Assembly: GCF_023284025.1 (NCBI RefSeq)
Contig: NZ_JAKIKR010000031.1
Location: 1-57,083, forward strand
DNA length: 57,083 nucleotides
Source: Shewanella abyssi
Lineage (GTDB): Bacteria > Pseudomonadota > Gammaproteobacteria > Enterobacterales > Shewanellaceae
Reading direction: 5' to 3'
The position numbers were made by a program, and so were the translations under genes. Under the pieces are notes generated by a model. The model was not told where the DNA came from, made no database searches, and worked only from the letters and a program-made list of their open reading frames with translations. Below, piece after piece: positions 45,249 through 54,974 of the stretch; the stretch's first letter is position 1; every line of letters begins with the position of its first letter.

Positions 45249-46343
45249 TTATATTATTATCAGTTCACCATGCAAAGCGCCTGCCATCTTTAACGCTTCA
45301 AGTATCGCGAGTACATCTGAAGGGGCTGCTCCAACAAGGTTAACCGCCCGTACTAGCTCATCTAGCGTGGTGCCAGGGTTAAACATAAACATGCGACTAT
45401 CGTCTTCAGATACATCAATGGTGCTATCAGAAGTGACGACGGTTTGACCATTGCCGAAGGGGTTAGGTTGAGATACTCGGGTTGCTTCAGCAATCGTCAC
45501 CGTTAAGCCGCCATGAGTGACTGCCGCTGGCAATAATTTGACGTTTTGACCGACGACAATGGTGCCGGTGCGCGAATTAACAATCACTTTGGCTGATTCT
45601 GTTGCAGGTTCAATTTCGATATTTTCAAGCGTGGCTAAAAATGACACTCGCTGGGATACGTCACGCGGCGCACTCACCTGCACCGATGCAGCATCTAGCG
45701 GTCTTGCCATTCCAGGGCCTAATAACTCATTGATAGCATCAGACAACCTTTTGGCCGTTGAAAAGTCAGCCCGGCGCAGGTTAAAGGTAAGGTAATCACC
45801 GGTTGAAAATGGCGTAGCGACGGTGCGTTCGATAATCGCGCCATTGGGAATACGACCCACTGTGGGCGTATTTTGAATCACTTTAGAGCCATCTAGCCCT
45901 TCAGCGCTAAAACCACTGACGACCATACTGCCCTGTGCAATCGCGTACACATTACCATCGACACCTTTAAGGAAGGTCTGTAGTAGCATGCCGCCACGTA
46001 AACTTTTAGCTTCACCTAGACTTGACACGGTAATGTCTAATGTCTGACCGGGTTTAATAAAGGGGGGCATAATGGCGCTAACAGCGACCACAGCGATGTT
46101 TTTAATTTTCGGTCTGAAGTTATCTGGCAAATTAATGCCAAAGTTCTTCAACATGGTTTTGAATGTTTGTTCGGTATAACGGGTTTTTTCACCGGTGCCT
46201 GGCAGACCCACCACTAAGCCATAACCAATCAATTGGTTACTGCGCACCCCTTGGACATTGGCAATATCTTTAATGCGCTGTGCATTTACCGGCGCAGCGA
46301 TTACCATTATCGCGCAAAGTATTGCCAGTTTTATTTTCATCAT
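45249..46343 (-). CDS. flgI: Flagellar P-ring protein FlgI
   Basis: FlgI forms the bushing ring in the peptidoglycan. The 364-residue precursor has a Sec signal peptide (hydrophobic residues 5-20, cut after VNA). The family motif [32 protein letters not shown] follows directly. Two ATG codons in tandem are possible starts. Confidence 0.97.
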   Translation of the reverse strand: MMKIKLAILCAIMVIAAPVNAQRIKDIANVQGVRSNQLIGYGLVVGLPGTGEKTRYTEQTFKTMLKNFGINLPDNFRPKIKNIAVVAVSAIMPPFIKPGQTLDITVSSLGEAKSLRGGMLLQTFLKGVDGNVYAIAQGSMVVSGFSAEGLDGSKVIQNTPTVGRIPNGAIIERTVATPFSTGDYLTFNLRRADFSTAKRLSDAINELLGPGMARPLDAASVQVSAPRDVSQRVSFLATLENIEIEPATESAKVIVNSRTGTIVVGQNVKLLPAAVTHGGLTVTIAEATRVSQPNPFGNGQTVVTSDSTIDVSEDDSRMFMFNPGTTLDELVRAVNLVGAAPSDVLAILEALKMAGALHGELIII

Positions 46344-46407
46344 GAAAAGTCCTTAGCTTAGTCGACGAGCTTATCGCCGCTAAAAAGCTGCCCTAGCAGG
46401 CGGTTAG

Positions 46408-46428
46408 GTGTCGCAGTCCGCGCGACAC
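46408..46428. repeat. Hairpin in the flgH-flgI gap
   Basis: A 7-bp perfect stem (GTGTCGC / GCGACAC) with a 7-nt loop lies in the 137-bp gap. No T-run follows on the coding strand, so a terminator is unlikely. It may stabilise or process the operon mRNA. Confidence 0.4.
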
Positions 46429-46480
46429 ATTGGCTTATTGTTATTTTTGCTATTTTTTATTGGTTAATCAGGGCCATGAA

Positions 46481-47155
46481 CTAAAACGGCCACCAACTGC
46501 CCAAAAAGAATGAGCTGAGCCAGCCCACTTTTTGTACTTCAGCAAAAGTCCCGGTACCACTGTACTGAATACGCGCATTAGCGACTCGCGGCGAGTCGAT
46601 GGTGTTATCAGGGCGAATATCCTGAGCGCGCACAATACCGGTAATACGCACAAACTCATCGCCGTTATTGATGCTTATCCATTTCTCACCACGAATAACT
46701 AAGTTGCCGTTATTAAGCACTTTCATCACGTTGGCAGAAATGCTGCCGGACAAACTGTTGCTTTGGTCAGCATCAGACTCACGCTTAGTGTTCATGCTGT
46801 CTTTGTAACGCAGATCAATTGGGTTACCGCCAATGGTGACGTTACCGCCGCCAGCGTAGATAGGGTCAAGAGACAGGTCAGTCCCCCGTGAAATCTCGTT
46901 ATTAGCGCTCTTTTTCGCTTGGGTCGATTCCATCAGAATGACAGTAATAATATCGCCCACTTTCAATGCTTTAATATCGGAGTAAAGGCTTGCAGCTTGA
47001 CTGTCTTGATACAGAGATCCTGTAGCAGCAATTTTTGTTGGCGGCGCTTCCGGGTACACTGGGGCGTAATACGGATCGTCAGCAATCGGCTTTTTATTGG
47101 TTGAAGTACAACCTGATAGCGCAGCAATAACGATTAATATCCAGTAACGACTCAT
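46481..47155 (-). CDS. flgH: Flagellar L-ring lipoprotein FlgH
   Basis: FlgH forms the outer-membrane ring. The 224-residue precursor has a lipoprotein signal with lipobox LSGC (C16). The FlgH body includes [35 protein letters not shown] and RDVRPD-like [21 protein letters not shown]. It lies between flgG and flgI. Confidence 0.97.
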   Translation of the reverse strand: MSRYWILIVIAALSGCTSTNKKPIADDPYYAPVYPEAPPTKIAATGSLYQDSQAASLYSDIKALKVGDIITVILMESTQAKKSANNEISRGTDLSLDPIYAGGGNVTIGGNPIDLRYKDSMNTKRESDADQSNSLSGSISANVMKVLNNGNLVIRGEKWISINNGDEFVRITGIVRAQDIRPDNTIDSPRVANARIQYSGTGTFAEVQKVGWLSSFFLGSWWPF

Positions 47156-47254
47156 ACAAAACTCTCTTCACATTGAAAGGCATATTAAGTGCCATATACG
47201 ATAAAATTGACAATGGCGAGTAACACGCCTATACCAGCAAAATTGACCTTACAC

Positions 47255-48043
47255 TTATAAATTCTGGTTCACGTAGGACAGCATCTGATCAACAGCAGAG
47301 ATAACCTTGGAGTTCATCTCATAAATACGCTGGCTTTCAATCAGGTTCACGAGCTCCTCTGTCACGTTAACGTTGGAGGTTTCTAATGCCCCTTGGCGGA
47401 TTGCGCCCATGCCGTCGAGTGATGCAGTGCCTTGGATAGGGGTGCCGCTGGCGCCGGTTTCCATATAGAGGTTTTGCCCCATAGGATCTAGGCCTGCAGG
47501 GTTAATAAAGTCAGACATTGACAGCTGACCCACCACTTGGTTTTCAGCATTTCCTGCGGTTTTGACCGACACTTCGCCTTCAGCCGATACGGTAATACTG
47601 CTGGCGTCATCTGGGATGGTTATTGCCGGTTGCACCACATAACCAGAACCTGGCGTGACGATCTGCCCCGTCTCGTCCAAGCTAAATTGACCGGTACGGG
47701 TATAAGCGGCAGTGCCGTCTGGCATCTGCACTTCGAAAAATCCAGGGCCTTCGATCATCAAGTCTAATGAGTTATCGGTGGTCAACATGTTGCCTTGGGT
47801 AAAGACTTTTTGCGTCGCCACCACCTTGGTACCGGCACCAATATTCAAGCCGTTAGGCAATTTGGTATCTGACGCACTCACACCGCCAGCTTGATTGACA
47901 TTTTGATAGAGCAAGTCTTCAAAAACGGCACGGCTCTTTTTAAAACCAATGGTGCTGGCGTTGGCCACGTTATTTGAAATAACAGAGATGTCTGTTTGCT
48001 GAGCGTCTAAACCAGTTTTACTTATCCATAAAGCGGGATGCAT
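47255..48043 (-). CDS. flgG: Distal rod protein FlgG
   Basis: FlgG builds the distal rod. The 262-residue protein has the rod N-terminal motif (LWISKTGLDAQQTDISVISNNVANASTIGFKKSRAVFEDL) and the C-terminal motif (LETSNVNVTEELVNLIESQRIYEMNSKVIS). It lies 10 bp after flgF. Confidence 0.97.
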   Translation of the reverse strand: MHPALWISKTGLDAQQTDISVISNNVANASTIGFKKSRAVFEDLLYQNVNQAGGVSASDTKLPNGLNIGAGTKVVATQKVFTQGNMLTTDNSLDLMIEGPGFFEVQMPDGTAAYTRTGQFSLDETGQIVTPGSGYVVQPAITIPDDASSITVSAEGEVSVKTAGNAENQVVGQLSMSDFINPAGLDPMGQNLYMETGASGTPIQGTASLDGMGAIRQGALETSNVNVTEELVNLIESQRIYEMNSKVISAVDQMLSYVNQNL

Positions 48044-48053
48044 ATTATATCTC

Positions 48054-48797
48054 CTAGCTTATGCGCATTAATGAAGCGGAAGCTTTATCAATTTCTTCAG
48101 CTGTTTTCATCATTTTGACCTGCATCTCAAACTGACGCTGTATGCCAATCATCGATACCATTTCATGTACTGCATTAACGTTACTGCCTTCAACAGCGCC
48201 GCTAAGTAGGCCGACGCTTGGATCCGCGGCGGCTATTTCGCCTGACATTTGACGGAATAAACCATCTTGGCCACGCATTAAATTTTCATTACCTGGGTTG
48301 ACCAGCTTAATGCGGCCCACCTCTTCAATAACCTCAGCGGTGGCACCCGATGGACGGACGGAGATGATGCCATCTTGAGATATTTCAATTTTTTCGATCG
48401 GCAATGGCAACACGATGGGGCCATTGTCGCCCATCACCGCGGCGCCTCTATCATTGCGTAATACGCCGGTGCTATCGAAGCTTAAGCTGCCTGAGCGAGT
48501 GTAAGCTTCGCCGCCGTCTTGCGTTTGAACCGCAATCCAGCCATCGCCTTTGACGGCAATATCAAGATCTCGACCCGTGGTCTTTATTGGGCCACTTGCA
48601 AAGTTAGCTGACGGGTTCTCTGTCATGGCGAACACACGCGTTGGCAAACCATCACCAAAGGCTTGCATCGAACGCGCCTGAGCGAAATCCGATTTAAAAC
48701 CATCTGTACTAGCGTTTGCCAAATTGTTGGCGCTAATCGCCAACGCATTCATATTCTGTTTCGCGCCGCTCATGGCGACATAGAGTAACTTGTCCAC
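48054..48797 (-). CDS. flgF: Proximal rod protein FlgF
   Basis: FlgF is a proximal rod subunit. The 247-residue protein has the shared rod N-terminus (LLYVAMSGAKQNMNALAISANNLANASTDGFKSDF) and C-terminus (VEGSNVNAVHEMVSMIGIQRQFEMQVKMM). It heads the flgF-flgL unit behind a sigma-54 promoter, separated from flgE by a repeat array. Confidence 0.97.
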   Translation of the reverse strand: MDKLLYVAMSGAKQNMNALAISANNLANASTDGFKSDFAQARSMQAFGDGLPTRVFAMTENPSANFASGPIKTTGRDLDIAVKGDGWIAVQTQDGGEAYTRSGSLSFDSTGVLRNDRGAAVMGDNGPIVLPLPIEKIEISQDGIISVRPSGATAEVIEEVGRIKLVNPGNENLMRGQDGLFRQMSGEIAAADPSVGLLSGAVEGSNVNAVHEMVSMIGIQRQFEMQVKMMKTAEEIDKASASLMRIS

Positions 48798-48805
48798 TTA
48801 ACGCT

Positions 48806-48824
48806 CCGTCAAACTTCCGTCTAA
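48806..48824 (-). promoter_or_regulatory. CCGTCAAA/CCGTCTAA direct repeat in the flgF leader
   Basis: Two CCGTC half-sites 11 bp apart lie between the sigma-54 core and the flgF ATG, at about the transcription start. The half-site equals that of the perfect inverted repeat before flrB. It may bind an FlrA/FlrC-type activator. Confidence 0.4.
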
Positions 48825-48834
48825 CGTATTAATT

Positions 48835-48850
48835 AGCAAGCATCGTGCCA
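48835..48850 (-). promoter_or_regulatory. Sigma-54 promoter of flgF
   Basis: The minus strand reads TGGCACGATGCTTGCT, near-consensus with GG-N10-GC. It lies 38 bp upstream of the flgF ATG. Repeats begin about 19 bp further upstream. Confidence 0.85.
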
Positions 48851-48868
48851 AGATAAGCGAAAAAAGGT

Positions 48869-49525
48869 CCTAGGTTCGAGGAAGAGCAGGTTCTAGCAAA
48901 GCAGAAAATCAACATCAAAAGCCAAAGGGTGTTTGCTGTTGATTTCCTAGCAGGACGGAGTCCGTCCTAGCAGTGAGCTGGCGAACGCCCTAGTACCTAG
49001 GATCTTCGCTTACGGTAAAAACTCGAAAAGAACAAAGCGACGGCATAAATGCCGACCTACAAAAGATAATCGTAAACACCAACATAAACATTACAACACC
49101 GCTGTAGGTTGGGCTTTAGCCCATCAATCATTGCAATCGACCATGCTAACCGACGGCATAAATGCCGACCTACTTTATAAGAAGGTGCTAGGTTCTAGGT
49201 TCTAGGTTCTAGGTTCTAGGTGCTAGCAAAGCATAAAATCAACATCAAAAGCCAATGGGTGTTTGCTGTTGATTTCCTAGCAGGACGTAGTCCGTCCTAG
49301 CAGTGAGCTGGCGAACGCCCTAGTACCTAGGACCTTCTCTTACGGTGAAAACTAGAAAAGAGCAAAGCGACGGCATAAATGCCGACCTACTTTAAAAGAA
49401 GGTGCTAGCAAAATAAAGGCAACAAAGTACCGCTTATGGGGACATTTGTTGCCTATGGTCTTCCTCGCAGTGAGCCTGCGAACGACCTAACAGCCCAAAG
49501 GGCAACCTCGAAGTGAAGCGCCCTT
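48869..49525. repeat. Composite repeat array E between flgE and flgF
   Basis: Modules in order are a CTAG-rich hairpin module (about 48895-49005), a lone REP (49041), a REPIN-like unit (49104-49173), six heptamers (49184-49225), a second CTAG-rich module (about 49226-49340) and a lone REP (49371). A diverged hairpin module follows, with stem GGCAACAAA/TTTGTTGCC (49418-49453). A CTCGAAGTGAAGCGCCC element then abuts the flgE stop. The gap holds no gene. Confidence 0.92.
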
Positions 49526-49538
49526 CTTAGCCTGTCAA

Positions 49539-50903
49539 TTAACGGATCTGCAGTATCGTTTGTTGTAGGGTATTGTTGACTTCCAGCGTTCTAGAGTTAG
49601 CTTGGAAGTTACGTTGAGCAGAGATAAGGTCAACCAACTCGGTGGTCAAATCCACGTTTGATTGCTCTAGTGCTGACGAACGAATACTACCAAAAGTACC
49701 GCTATTAGCCTCACCGGCTAATGCTGGACCTGAATCAATACTGGCTCTCCAAGAGGTATTACCCGCCTGCGACAAACCTTGTTCGTTGGCAAAGCGTACT
49801 AATGCAACCCGGGCTAAAGGCACTGTTGAGCCGTTACTATAACTGGCATTGATAAGGCCATCGGCACCTACTTCAACGTTAGTTAAGCGACCGACAGTGG
49901 TACCATCTTGTGTCAATTCAGTCACTTCAAAGGGTGATGCGTACTGAGTCGGGTTATTAAAGGTAAGGTTTAATGTTTGTGTACCATCGGCGCCAGCGCC
50001 GAGTACATTGGCGCCGCCAACGCCAAGCGCTTCAGTTTGAATAGTCGCTGGATTACTGCCGGTATAAGCACCGGTATCGTTAAAAGAGACTGAAGCGCCT
50101 TTCCAAGCACCACCCGTTGTTTCAGCGTTTCTGCTTCCATCTACGATACCATCACCATCAGTATCGACATCGTAGGTCCCTGAAGCGGGATCGACGTTCA
50201 CTTTTTTGCCATCAACCGCGTAAAACGCAACCCAGTTGCTTTCACCGGTATGGGCAGCATCGGGTGGACGCACAAAGTAAGTGGTCATGATATGCGGCTC
50301 ACCTAATGAGTCGTACATGGTCACTGAGGTTGAATTGTTGAATGTATCAGGGTCATCGGGATCAAAACTTGCTGGATCGAATGTTTTATCGCCGGCATTT
50401 AGGTTCATCTGCATGCCAATATTATCGGTCTTTACCGGGCTACCTGCCGTATCGGGTATTTGCACTGGCTGAGTCGTGGTCAAGCTCACTGAGGTTGAGT
50501 TACCGTCTTTGTCTACTGGAAAAGTTTGCAGGAAATTACCGGCTGAATCGACCATGTAGTTATTCGAGTCAAACTTAAACGCACCCGCACGGGTGAAGGA
50601 GTGATCTTGTGAACCCACTTCGGATGAAGTGACGAAGAAGCCGCCACCGTTAATCGCCATATCAAGTGAGTTATTGGTGAACTGCAAGCTGCCTTGATGG
50701 AACTGCTGCGCTACTTGGCTTGTTGCCACGCCGCCACCGACTGTAGTTTTGCTGTTGGCAAAAATCGAGCTGGCGTAAACATCGGCAAACTCGGCACGTG
50801 ATTCTTTAAAACCCGTGGTGTTGACGTTAGCGATATTGTTTGCGGTTGTATTTAGATCTTTTTGCGCAGACGATATACCGCTCAGAGCAATGTTAAATGA
50901 CAT
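49539..50903 (-). CDS. flgE: Flagellar hook protein FlgE
   Basis: FlgE polymerises into the hook. The 454-residue protein has the shared N-terminal motif (ALSGISSAQKDLNTTANNIANVNTTGFKESRAEFADVYA). A large middle domain carries a DTDGDG stretch. The C-terminal motif (LEQSNVDLTTELVDLISAQRNFQANSRTLEV) closes it. It ends the flgB-flgE unit, followed by repeats. Confidence 0.97.
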   Translation of the reverse strand: MSFNIALSGISSAQKDLNTTANNIANVNTTGFKESRAEFADVYASSIFANSKTTVGGGVATSQVAQQFHQGSLQFTNNSLDMAINGGGFFVTSSEVGSQDHSFTRAGAFKFDSNNYMVDSAGNFLQTFPVDKDGNSTSVSLTTTQPVQIPDTAGSPVKTDNIGMQMNLNAGDKTFDPASFDPDDPDTFNNSTSVTMYDSLGEPHIMTTYFVRPPDAAHTGESNWVAFYAVDGKKVNVDPASGTYDVDTDGDGIVDGSRNAETTGGAWKGASVSFNDTGAYTGSNPATIQTEALGVGGANVLGAGADGTQTLNLTFNNPTQYASPFEVTELTQDGTTVGRLTNVEVGADGLINASYSNGSTVPLARVALVRFANEQGLSQAGNTSWRASIDSGPALAGEANSGTFGSIRSSALEQSNVDLTTELVDLISAQRNFQANSRTLEVNNTLQQTILQIR

Positions 50904-50978
50904 AATTCACCTCAATCCTTGTTCAATTCGTTTTAGAAGAGGCTTTATCCGCCTCTCTCATTAATATCTGTCGTGGGT

Positions 50979-51773
50979 TTACGATTCTGAAACTGCTAAC
51001 ACGTCACTAATCTTAATGCCGCCAACACCGCGCAAGTTCAAAATGGCGCCGGTCGCGGCGGTGCCTAACGACACACTTGTCACGTGGGCATAGGTTGAAA
51101 CGGGTAACTCTTCGCTCTTGCCATCGACTTTACCGCTCACTTTAAGGATGTAACTCCCTTCTGCAACGGGCTCGCCATTTTTACCCAGACCATCCCAGGT
51201 GATATCAACGTTACCACCGGCACTGCCATCCACTTGAAAAGTCGATATCAGCTGGCCGGTTTCATCTTCCACTCGCACGGTTAAATCTTGAATCGTTTCA
51301 GGCGTACTGACGATGCCTTTCATGGTCGGCTCTTCAGCTGATATATAACCGGTATCGGATGGAATAAGCACTTTCTGGCCAACCAGACCTGATGCCTGCA
51401 GCGCTTGGCTCGATGTTGTTAGCGCATTGAGGTTAATAATCTCTTCGTTAAGCTTGCTAATACCATCAACGGTTGAGAACGATGCCATCTGCTGGATCAT
51501 TTGATCATTGTCGACCGGTTTAAACGGATCTTGCATCGATAACTGTTGACTCAATAAGGAGAAGAAATCTTCTTGGGATAGATCCTGACTATTTGCTTCA
51601 GGTATTGAATCCGCTACCGGCAAGCGCAAACTGTCTAGAAACGGATTACCCGTTGTTAGCGTCTGGGTTGTTGACGCACTACTTTGCGTCGAAGCTTGCG
51701 GCGTAACAGTGCCAGCCTGCTGTGACTGGGCCGTTGTCGATTGCGTGTTATTGAGCGAGTTAATTAGGCTCAA
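50979..51773 (-). CDS. flgD: Hook cap / scaffold protein FlgD
   Basis: FlgD caps the growing hook and is not part of the finished structure. The 264-residue protein has a Ser/Thr/Gln-rich N-terminus. The conserved FlgD segment (SQEDFFSLLSQQLSMQDPFKPVDNDQMIQQMASFSTV) and a C-terminal FlgD Ig/tudor-like region (GNVDITWDGLGKNGEPVAEGSYIL) follow. Confidence 0.97.
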   Translation of the reverse strand: MSLINSLNNTQSTTAQSQQAGTVTPQASTQSSASTTQTLTTGNPFLDSLRLPVADSIPEANSQDLSQEDFFSLLSQQLSMQDPFKPVDNDQMIQQMASFSTVDGISKLNEEIINLNALTTSSQALQASGLVGQKVLIPSDTGYISAEEPTMKGIVSTPETIQDLTVRVEDETGQLISTFQVDGSAGGNVDITWDGLGKNGEPVAEGSYILKVSGKVDGKSEELPVSTYAHVTSVSLGTAATGAILNLRGVGGIKISDVLAVSES

Positions 51774-51798
51774 AATTTACCTCCAGCTTTCACTGAGT

Positions 51799-52215
51799 TT
51801 ATTTACCAATTCTAAGGGTTTGCTGAAGCATCGATTTTGCAGCTTCAGCCACTTGTACATTCATCTGATATGAGCGAGAGGCAGAGATCATATTGGCCAT
51901 CTCCTCCATCACATTGACATTAGGTTTATAAATAAAACCCTCAGTGTCTGCCATTGGATGACCTGGCGAGTATTCTTTATTTAACGGTAAGTCACTTTCA
52001 ACGATGCCCTTAACTGCAACGCCTTGAGAGGCGCTTTGATGCTGTTGTGCTTTGCTCATTGCAGCTTCGAAAATAGGATGACGAGCACGATAAGTCTCAC
52101 CAACACTGCTTGATACGGAATCTGCGTTGGCAATATTACTGGCCGTGGTATTCAGTCTGACCGATTGCGCAGACATACCCGAACCTGCGACGTTAAAGAT
52201 ATTGAATAAACTCAT
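51799..52215 (-). CDS. flgC: Proximal rod protein FlgC
   Basis: FlgC is a proximal rod subunit, 138 residues. Its rod N-terminus is NVAGSGMSAQSVRLNTTASNIANADSVSS, and its C-terminus reads KPNVNVMEEMANMISASRSYQMNVQ. It lies 2 bp after flgB. Confidence 0.97.
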   Translation of the reverse strand: MSLFNIFNVAGSGMSAQSVRLNTTASNIANADSVSSSVGETYRARHPIFEAAMSKAQQHQSASQGVAVKGIVESDLPLNKEYSPGHPMADTEGFIYKPNVNVMEEMANMISASRSYQMNVQVAEAAKSMLQQTLRIGK

Positions 52216-52217
52216 AA

Positions 52218-52616
52218 TTAATCGCCTCTAATCGCTTTTTTCATGCCGGAAAACTTACTGTCGAGAAAACCGAGCGACATTTGATACTCGAGGGCATTTT
52301 GCATGAACGCAGACTGCTCCTGCTGGATGTCGACCGTGTTACCGTCACCGGTGTCGGGCTGATTCGGCACACGATAACCCACATGTTGCTGCGATAAGGC
52401 AGCCAAATCGAAGTGTTTAACATCACTCTTTACCATGGCTAAACCCGACTGACGTGACTGCGCTGAATTCATCGCTTTGGCAAAATCTACATCACGTGAT
52501 TTGTAGTTTGGTGTGTCGGCATTGGCAATATTTGAAGATAGGACTTCTGCACGTTGAGAGCGTACGCCCAAAGTGTATTGATGAACCCCTAATGCTTTAT
52601 CAAAACTAATCGCCAT
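52218..52616 (-). CDS. flgB: Proximal rod protein FlgB
   Basis: FlgB is the first proximal rod subunit, 132 residues. Its motif is [30 protein letters not shown] and its C-terminal helix contains [19 protein letters not shown]. The ATG follows a strong GGAGG. It heads the flgBCDE unit behind a sigma-54 promoter. Confidence 0.97.
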   Translation of the reverse strand: MAISFDKALGVHQYTLGVRSQRAEVLSSNIANADTPNYKSRDVDFAKAMNSAQSRQSGLAMVKSDVKHFDLAALSQQHVGYRVPNQPDTGDGNTVDIQQEQSAFMQNALEYQMSLGFLDSKFSGMKKAIRGD

Positions 52617-52649
52617 AAAATTGCCTCCTCAGCTTGGTATCTGAGATAA

Positions 52650-52665
52650 AGCAATTGGTGTGCCA
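52650..52665 (-). promoter_or_regulatory. Sigma-54 promoter of flgB
   Basis: The minus strand reads TGGCACACCAATTGCT, with full -24 and TTGCT -12 elements and correct spacing. It lies 34 bp upstream of the flgB ATG. No CGTCAAA motif is seen in its short leader, unlike the flrB leader, which fits a different activator (FlrC). Confidence 0.85.
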
Positions 52666-52792
52666 AATTAGTCTAAAAGAATGAAAATAGGCGCTTTAGC
52701 GGGGAAATGGCGCTATAGAGGGCGGGTTTAGATGGGAAAACGGGGTGTCAAAATTGCGTTAACGGCACTTCAACACCCACTATGTAATAGGC

Positions 52793-53626
52793 TTAGACTT
52801 TCTTCTGGTAATAGATCCCTGGATTACAACGCACCATATCAAACTCAGCAGACAAACCGGCGATAGACTCTGACGCGCCAAGAAAAAGGATCCCTTTAGG
52901 GTTCAGTGCGGCAGCAAATTGCCGCAATATTTTCCGCTTTGCCTCTGGCGAGAAATAGATCAATACATTGCGGCAAAAAATAATATCGAACTTACCGAGC
53001 AAGGTATAACTTTCAAGCAAGTTATGTGCTCTAAAATTAACCAGTTGCTTTACATTATTTTTAACCACCATATTGCCGGAGGGCAAGGCATCAAAAAACT
53101 GACGTTTGCGTTCATCAGATAAACCACGACCTAACGCTAGGTTGTCATACTCCGCTTTTTTACAGCGCTCAAGCATCGACGGCGACAGATCCGTCGCCAA
53201 TATATTTGCACCACTGGGCAGTGTCCCGGGTTTTCGCTGTTGATACTCAAGAAGTGTCATGCCTAAAGAGTATGGCTCTTGCCCAGATGAACATGCTGCT
53301 GACCATATTTTTAGCGGCCGACCCAGTCGACTGTAATTAGGCAAAATAGCATTAAACAGCAACTCGAAAGGATAACGATCACGAAACCACAGTGTTTCGT
53401 TAGTCGTCATGGCATCGATGACTTCAGTGCGAAGTTGACGCTCTGTGGGCTTCATTGAATGCTTTACCACATCCGATAAAGAGGGAAGATTATATTTCCC
53501 CATCAGCGGCGCTAATCTACTACGCACCAGATATTGTTTGTTCTCACCTAGCACAATACCGCTGTGCTGCTCTAGAAAGAGCCTGAACTGATGGTACTCG
53601 TTTTCAGCAAGTGATTTATTTGGCAC
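52793..53626 (-). CDS. cheR: Chemoreceptor methyltransferase CheR
   Basis: CheR methylates receptor glutamates with S-adenosylmethionine and opposes CheB. The 277-residue protein has the all-helical N-terminal domain (with TTNETLWFRDRYPFELL). Its SAM-binding domain has WSAACSSGQEPYSLGM and FDIIFCRNVLIYFSPEAK. It lies 142 bp after cheV in the same direction. Confidence 0.98.
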   Translation of the reverse strand: MPNKSLAENEYHQFRLFLEQHSGIVLGENKQYLVRSRLAPLMGKYNLPSLSDVVKHSMKPTERQLRTEVIDAMTTNETLWFRDRYPFELLFNAILPNYSRLGRPLKIWSAACSSGQEPYSLGMTLLEYQQRKPGTLPSGANILATDLSPSMLERCKKAEYDNLALGRGLSDERKRQFFDALPSGNMVVKNNVKQLVNFRAHNLLESYTLLGKFDIIFCRNVLIYFSPEAKRKILRQFAAALNPKGILFLGASESIAGLSAEFDMVRCNPGIYYQKKV

Positions 53627-53768
53627 TCTTAATATCCTAAATATCTATAAAACAAGCCGCATAAAAGGCGCGACTTTACCACAATCGCTGGGTTATACAT
53701 TAGCCACCTAGGAAACACAAGTTAGACTTGGTTCCCTCTGGCTTGGGCATTGCAACATAAACCTGCTT

Positions 53769-54689
53769 TTATAGACTTAAGTGCTTGTTTACAGCGGCTG
53801 CTAACTCATCAGGATTAAATTTAGCAATAAAATCATTTGCGCCAACCTTCTGCACCATCGCTTGGTTAAATACACCACTGAGCGAGGTATGTAATACCAC
53901 TTTTATGTTCCTAAGTTTTGGATCATCACGTATTTCAGCCGTTAAGGTATAACCATCCATTTCAGGCATCTCAATGTCTGAAATAATCAATGGGATTTCA
54001 GTCGCCACGTCGTCAAGCTCAGTCGCCATTGCCCGTAATTTATTTAACGCCTCTTTACCGTCTTTGGCGGTATCGATTTGCAGATCAAGAGAGGATAACG
54101 CACGAATAATCTGTTTGCGGGCAACTGATGAGTCGTCGATGACCATAATGTGATAGTGCTTATCTCTATCAATTGTCAGCTTGTCATCAAGCTCTTTACT
54201 AATGTTGGTATTGACGGGTGAGATCTCATCGAGGATCTTCTCAACATCCAAAATCTCCACTAACTCATTTTCTATCTCTGTGACAGCCGTTAAATATGAG
54301 CCACGACCCGAACCTTGTGGCGGTGGCATGATGGCTTCCCAGTTCATATTGATAATACGCTCAACTGAACTCACCAAGAAACCTTGCACACTGCGGTTGT
54401 ACTCAGAAATGATAATAAAGCTGCTCGCTAAGTCCTCAATTGGGCGACCGCCGGTTGCTGCGCTCAAATCGATCACTGAAATGGTCATGCCGCGCACATG
54501 CACTATGCCACGCACACTAGAGTTGAGCCTAGGCAATCTGGTTAACGGAGGGCATTGCAGCACCTCCTTGACCTTAAATACGTTAATGCCGAATCGTTGA
54601 CGTCCATTAAGTTTAAATAACAATAACTCGAGTCGGTTTTGTCCAACCAACTGGGTGCGCTTATTTACTGATTCAAGAATGTTCGACAT
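53769..54689 (-). CDS. cheV: Chemotaxis coupling/adaptation protein CheV
   Basis: CheV is a CheW domain fused to a receiver domain, used in coupling and adaptation. In the 306-residue protein, CheW covers about residues 18-155 (LLLFKLNGRQRFGINVFKVKEVL). The receiver covers about 180-305, with phospho-acceptor D238 (LIISDIEMPEMDGY) and a conserved Lys near FIAKFNPDEL. It is divergent from flgA across a 285-bp gap in which no confident promoter was found. Confidence 0.97.
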   Translation of the reverse strand: MSNILESVNKRTQLVGQNRLELLLFKLNGRQRFGINVFKVKEVLQCPPLTRLPRLNSSVRGIVHVRGMTISVIDLSAATGGRPIEDLASSFIIISEYNRSVQGFLVSSVERIINMNWEAIMPPPQGSGRGSYLTAVTEIENELVEILDVEKILDEISPVNTNISKELDDKLTIDRDKHYHIMVIDDSSVARKQIIRALSSLDLQIDTAKDGKEALNKLRAMATELDDVATEIPLIISDIEMPEMDGYTLTAEIRDDPKLRNIKVVLHTSLSGVFNQAMVQKVGANDFIAKFNPDELAAAVNKHLSL

Positions 54690-54974
54690 GAAAATTTGCC
54701 TTGTACTTATTTTTATCGGTTAAATCTAATAGATTAAATGTAATTTTAGTTAACGCTGATTACGTTGATTTTGCGCATCAATGCTGTCAATACAGAACAA
54801 TATAATGTTACCTCTACATTTAGGCATGTTACTTGCTTAGTTAGCACTATCTGATTCTAACGTTGCGATATCAGTCAACTTTATGACGTCCAACGATTTA
54901 ATGAGTTCGCTATTAACATTCTCCAATTAACACGACTTAGGTGCATTCTAGCGAATCAAGCTGGTGTATTCATT

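Noticed and set aside
54714..54740. ACCGATAA word upstream of cheV as a FliA promoter
   Set aside because: The first -10 base differs and the -35 position reads ATTT, so the match is too weak to list.
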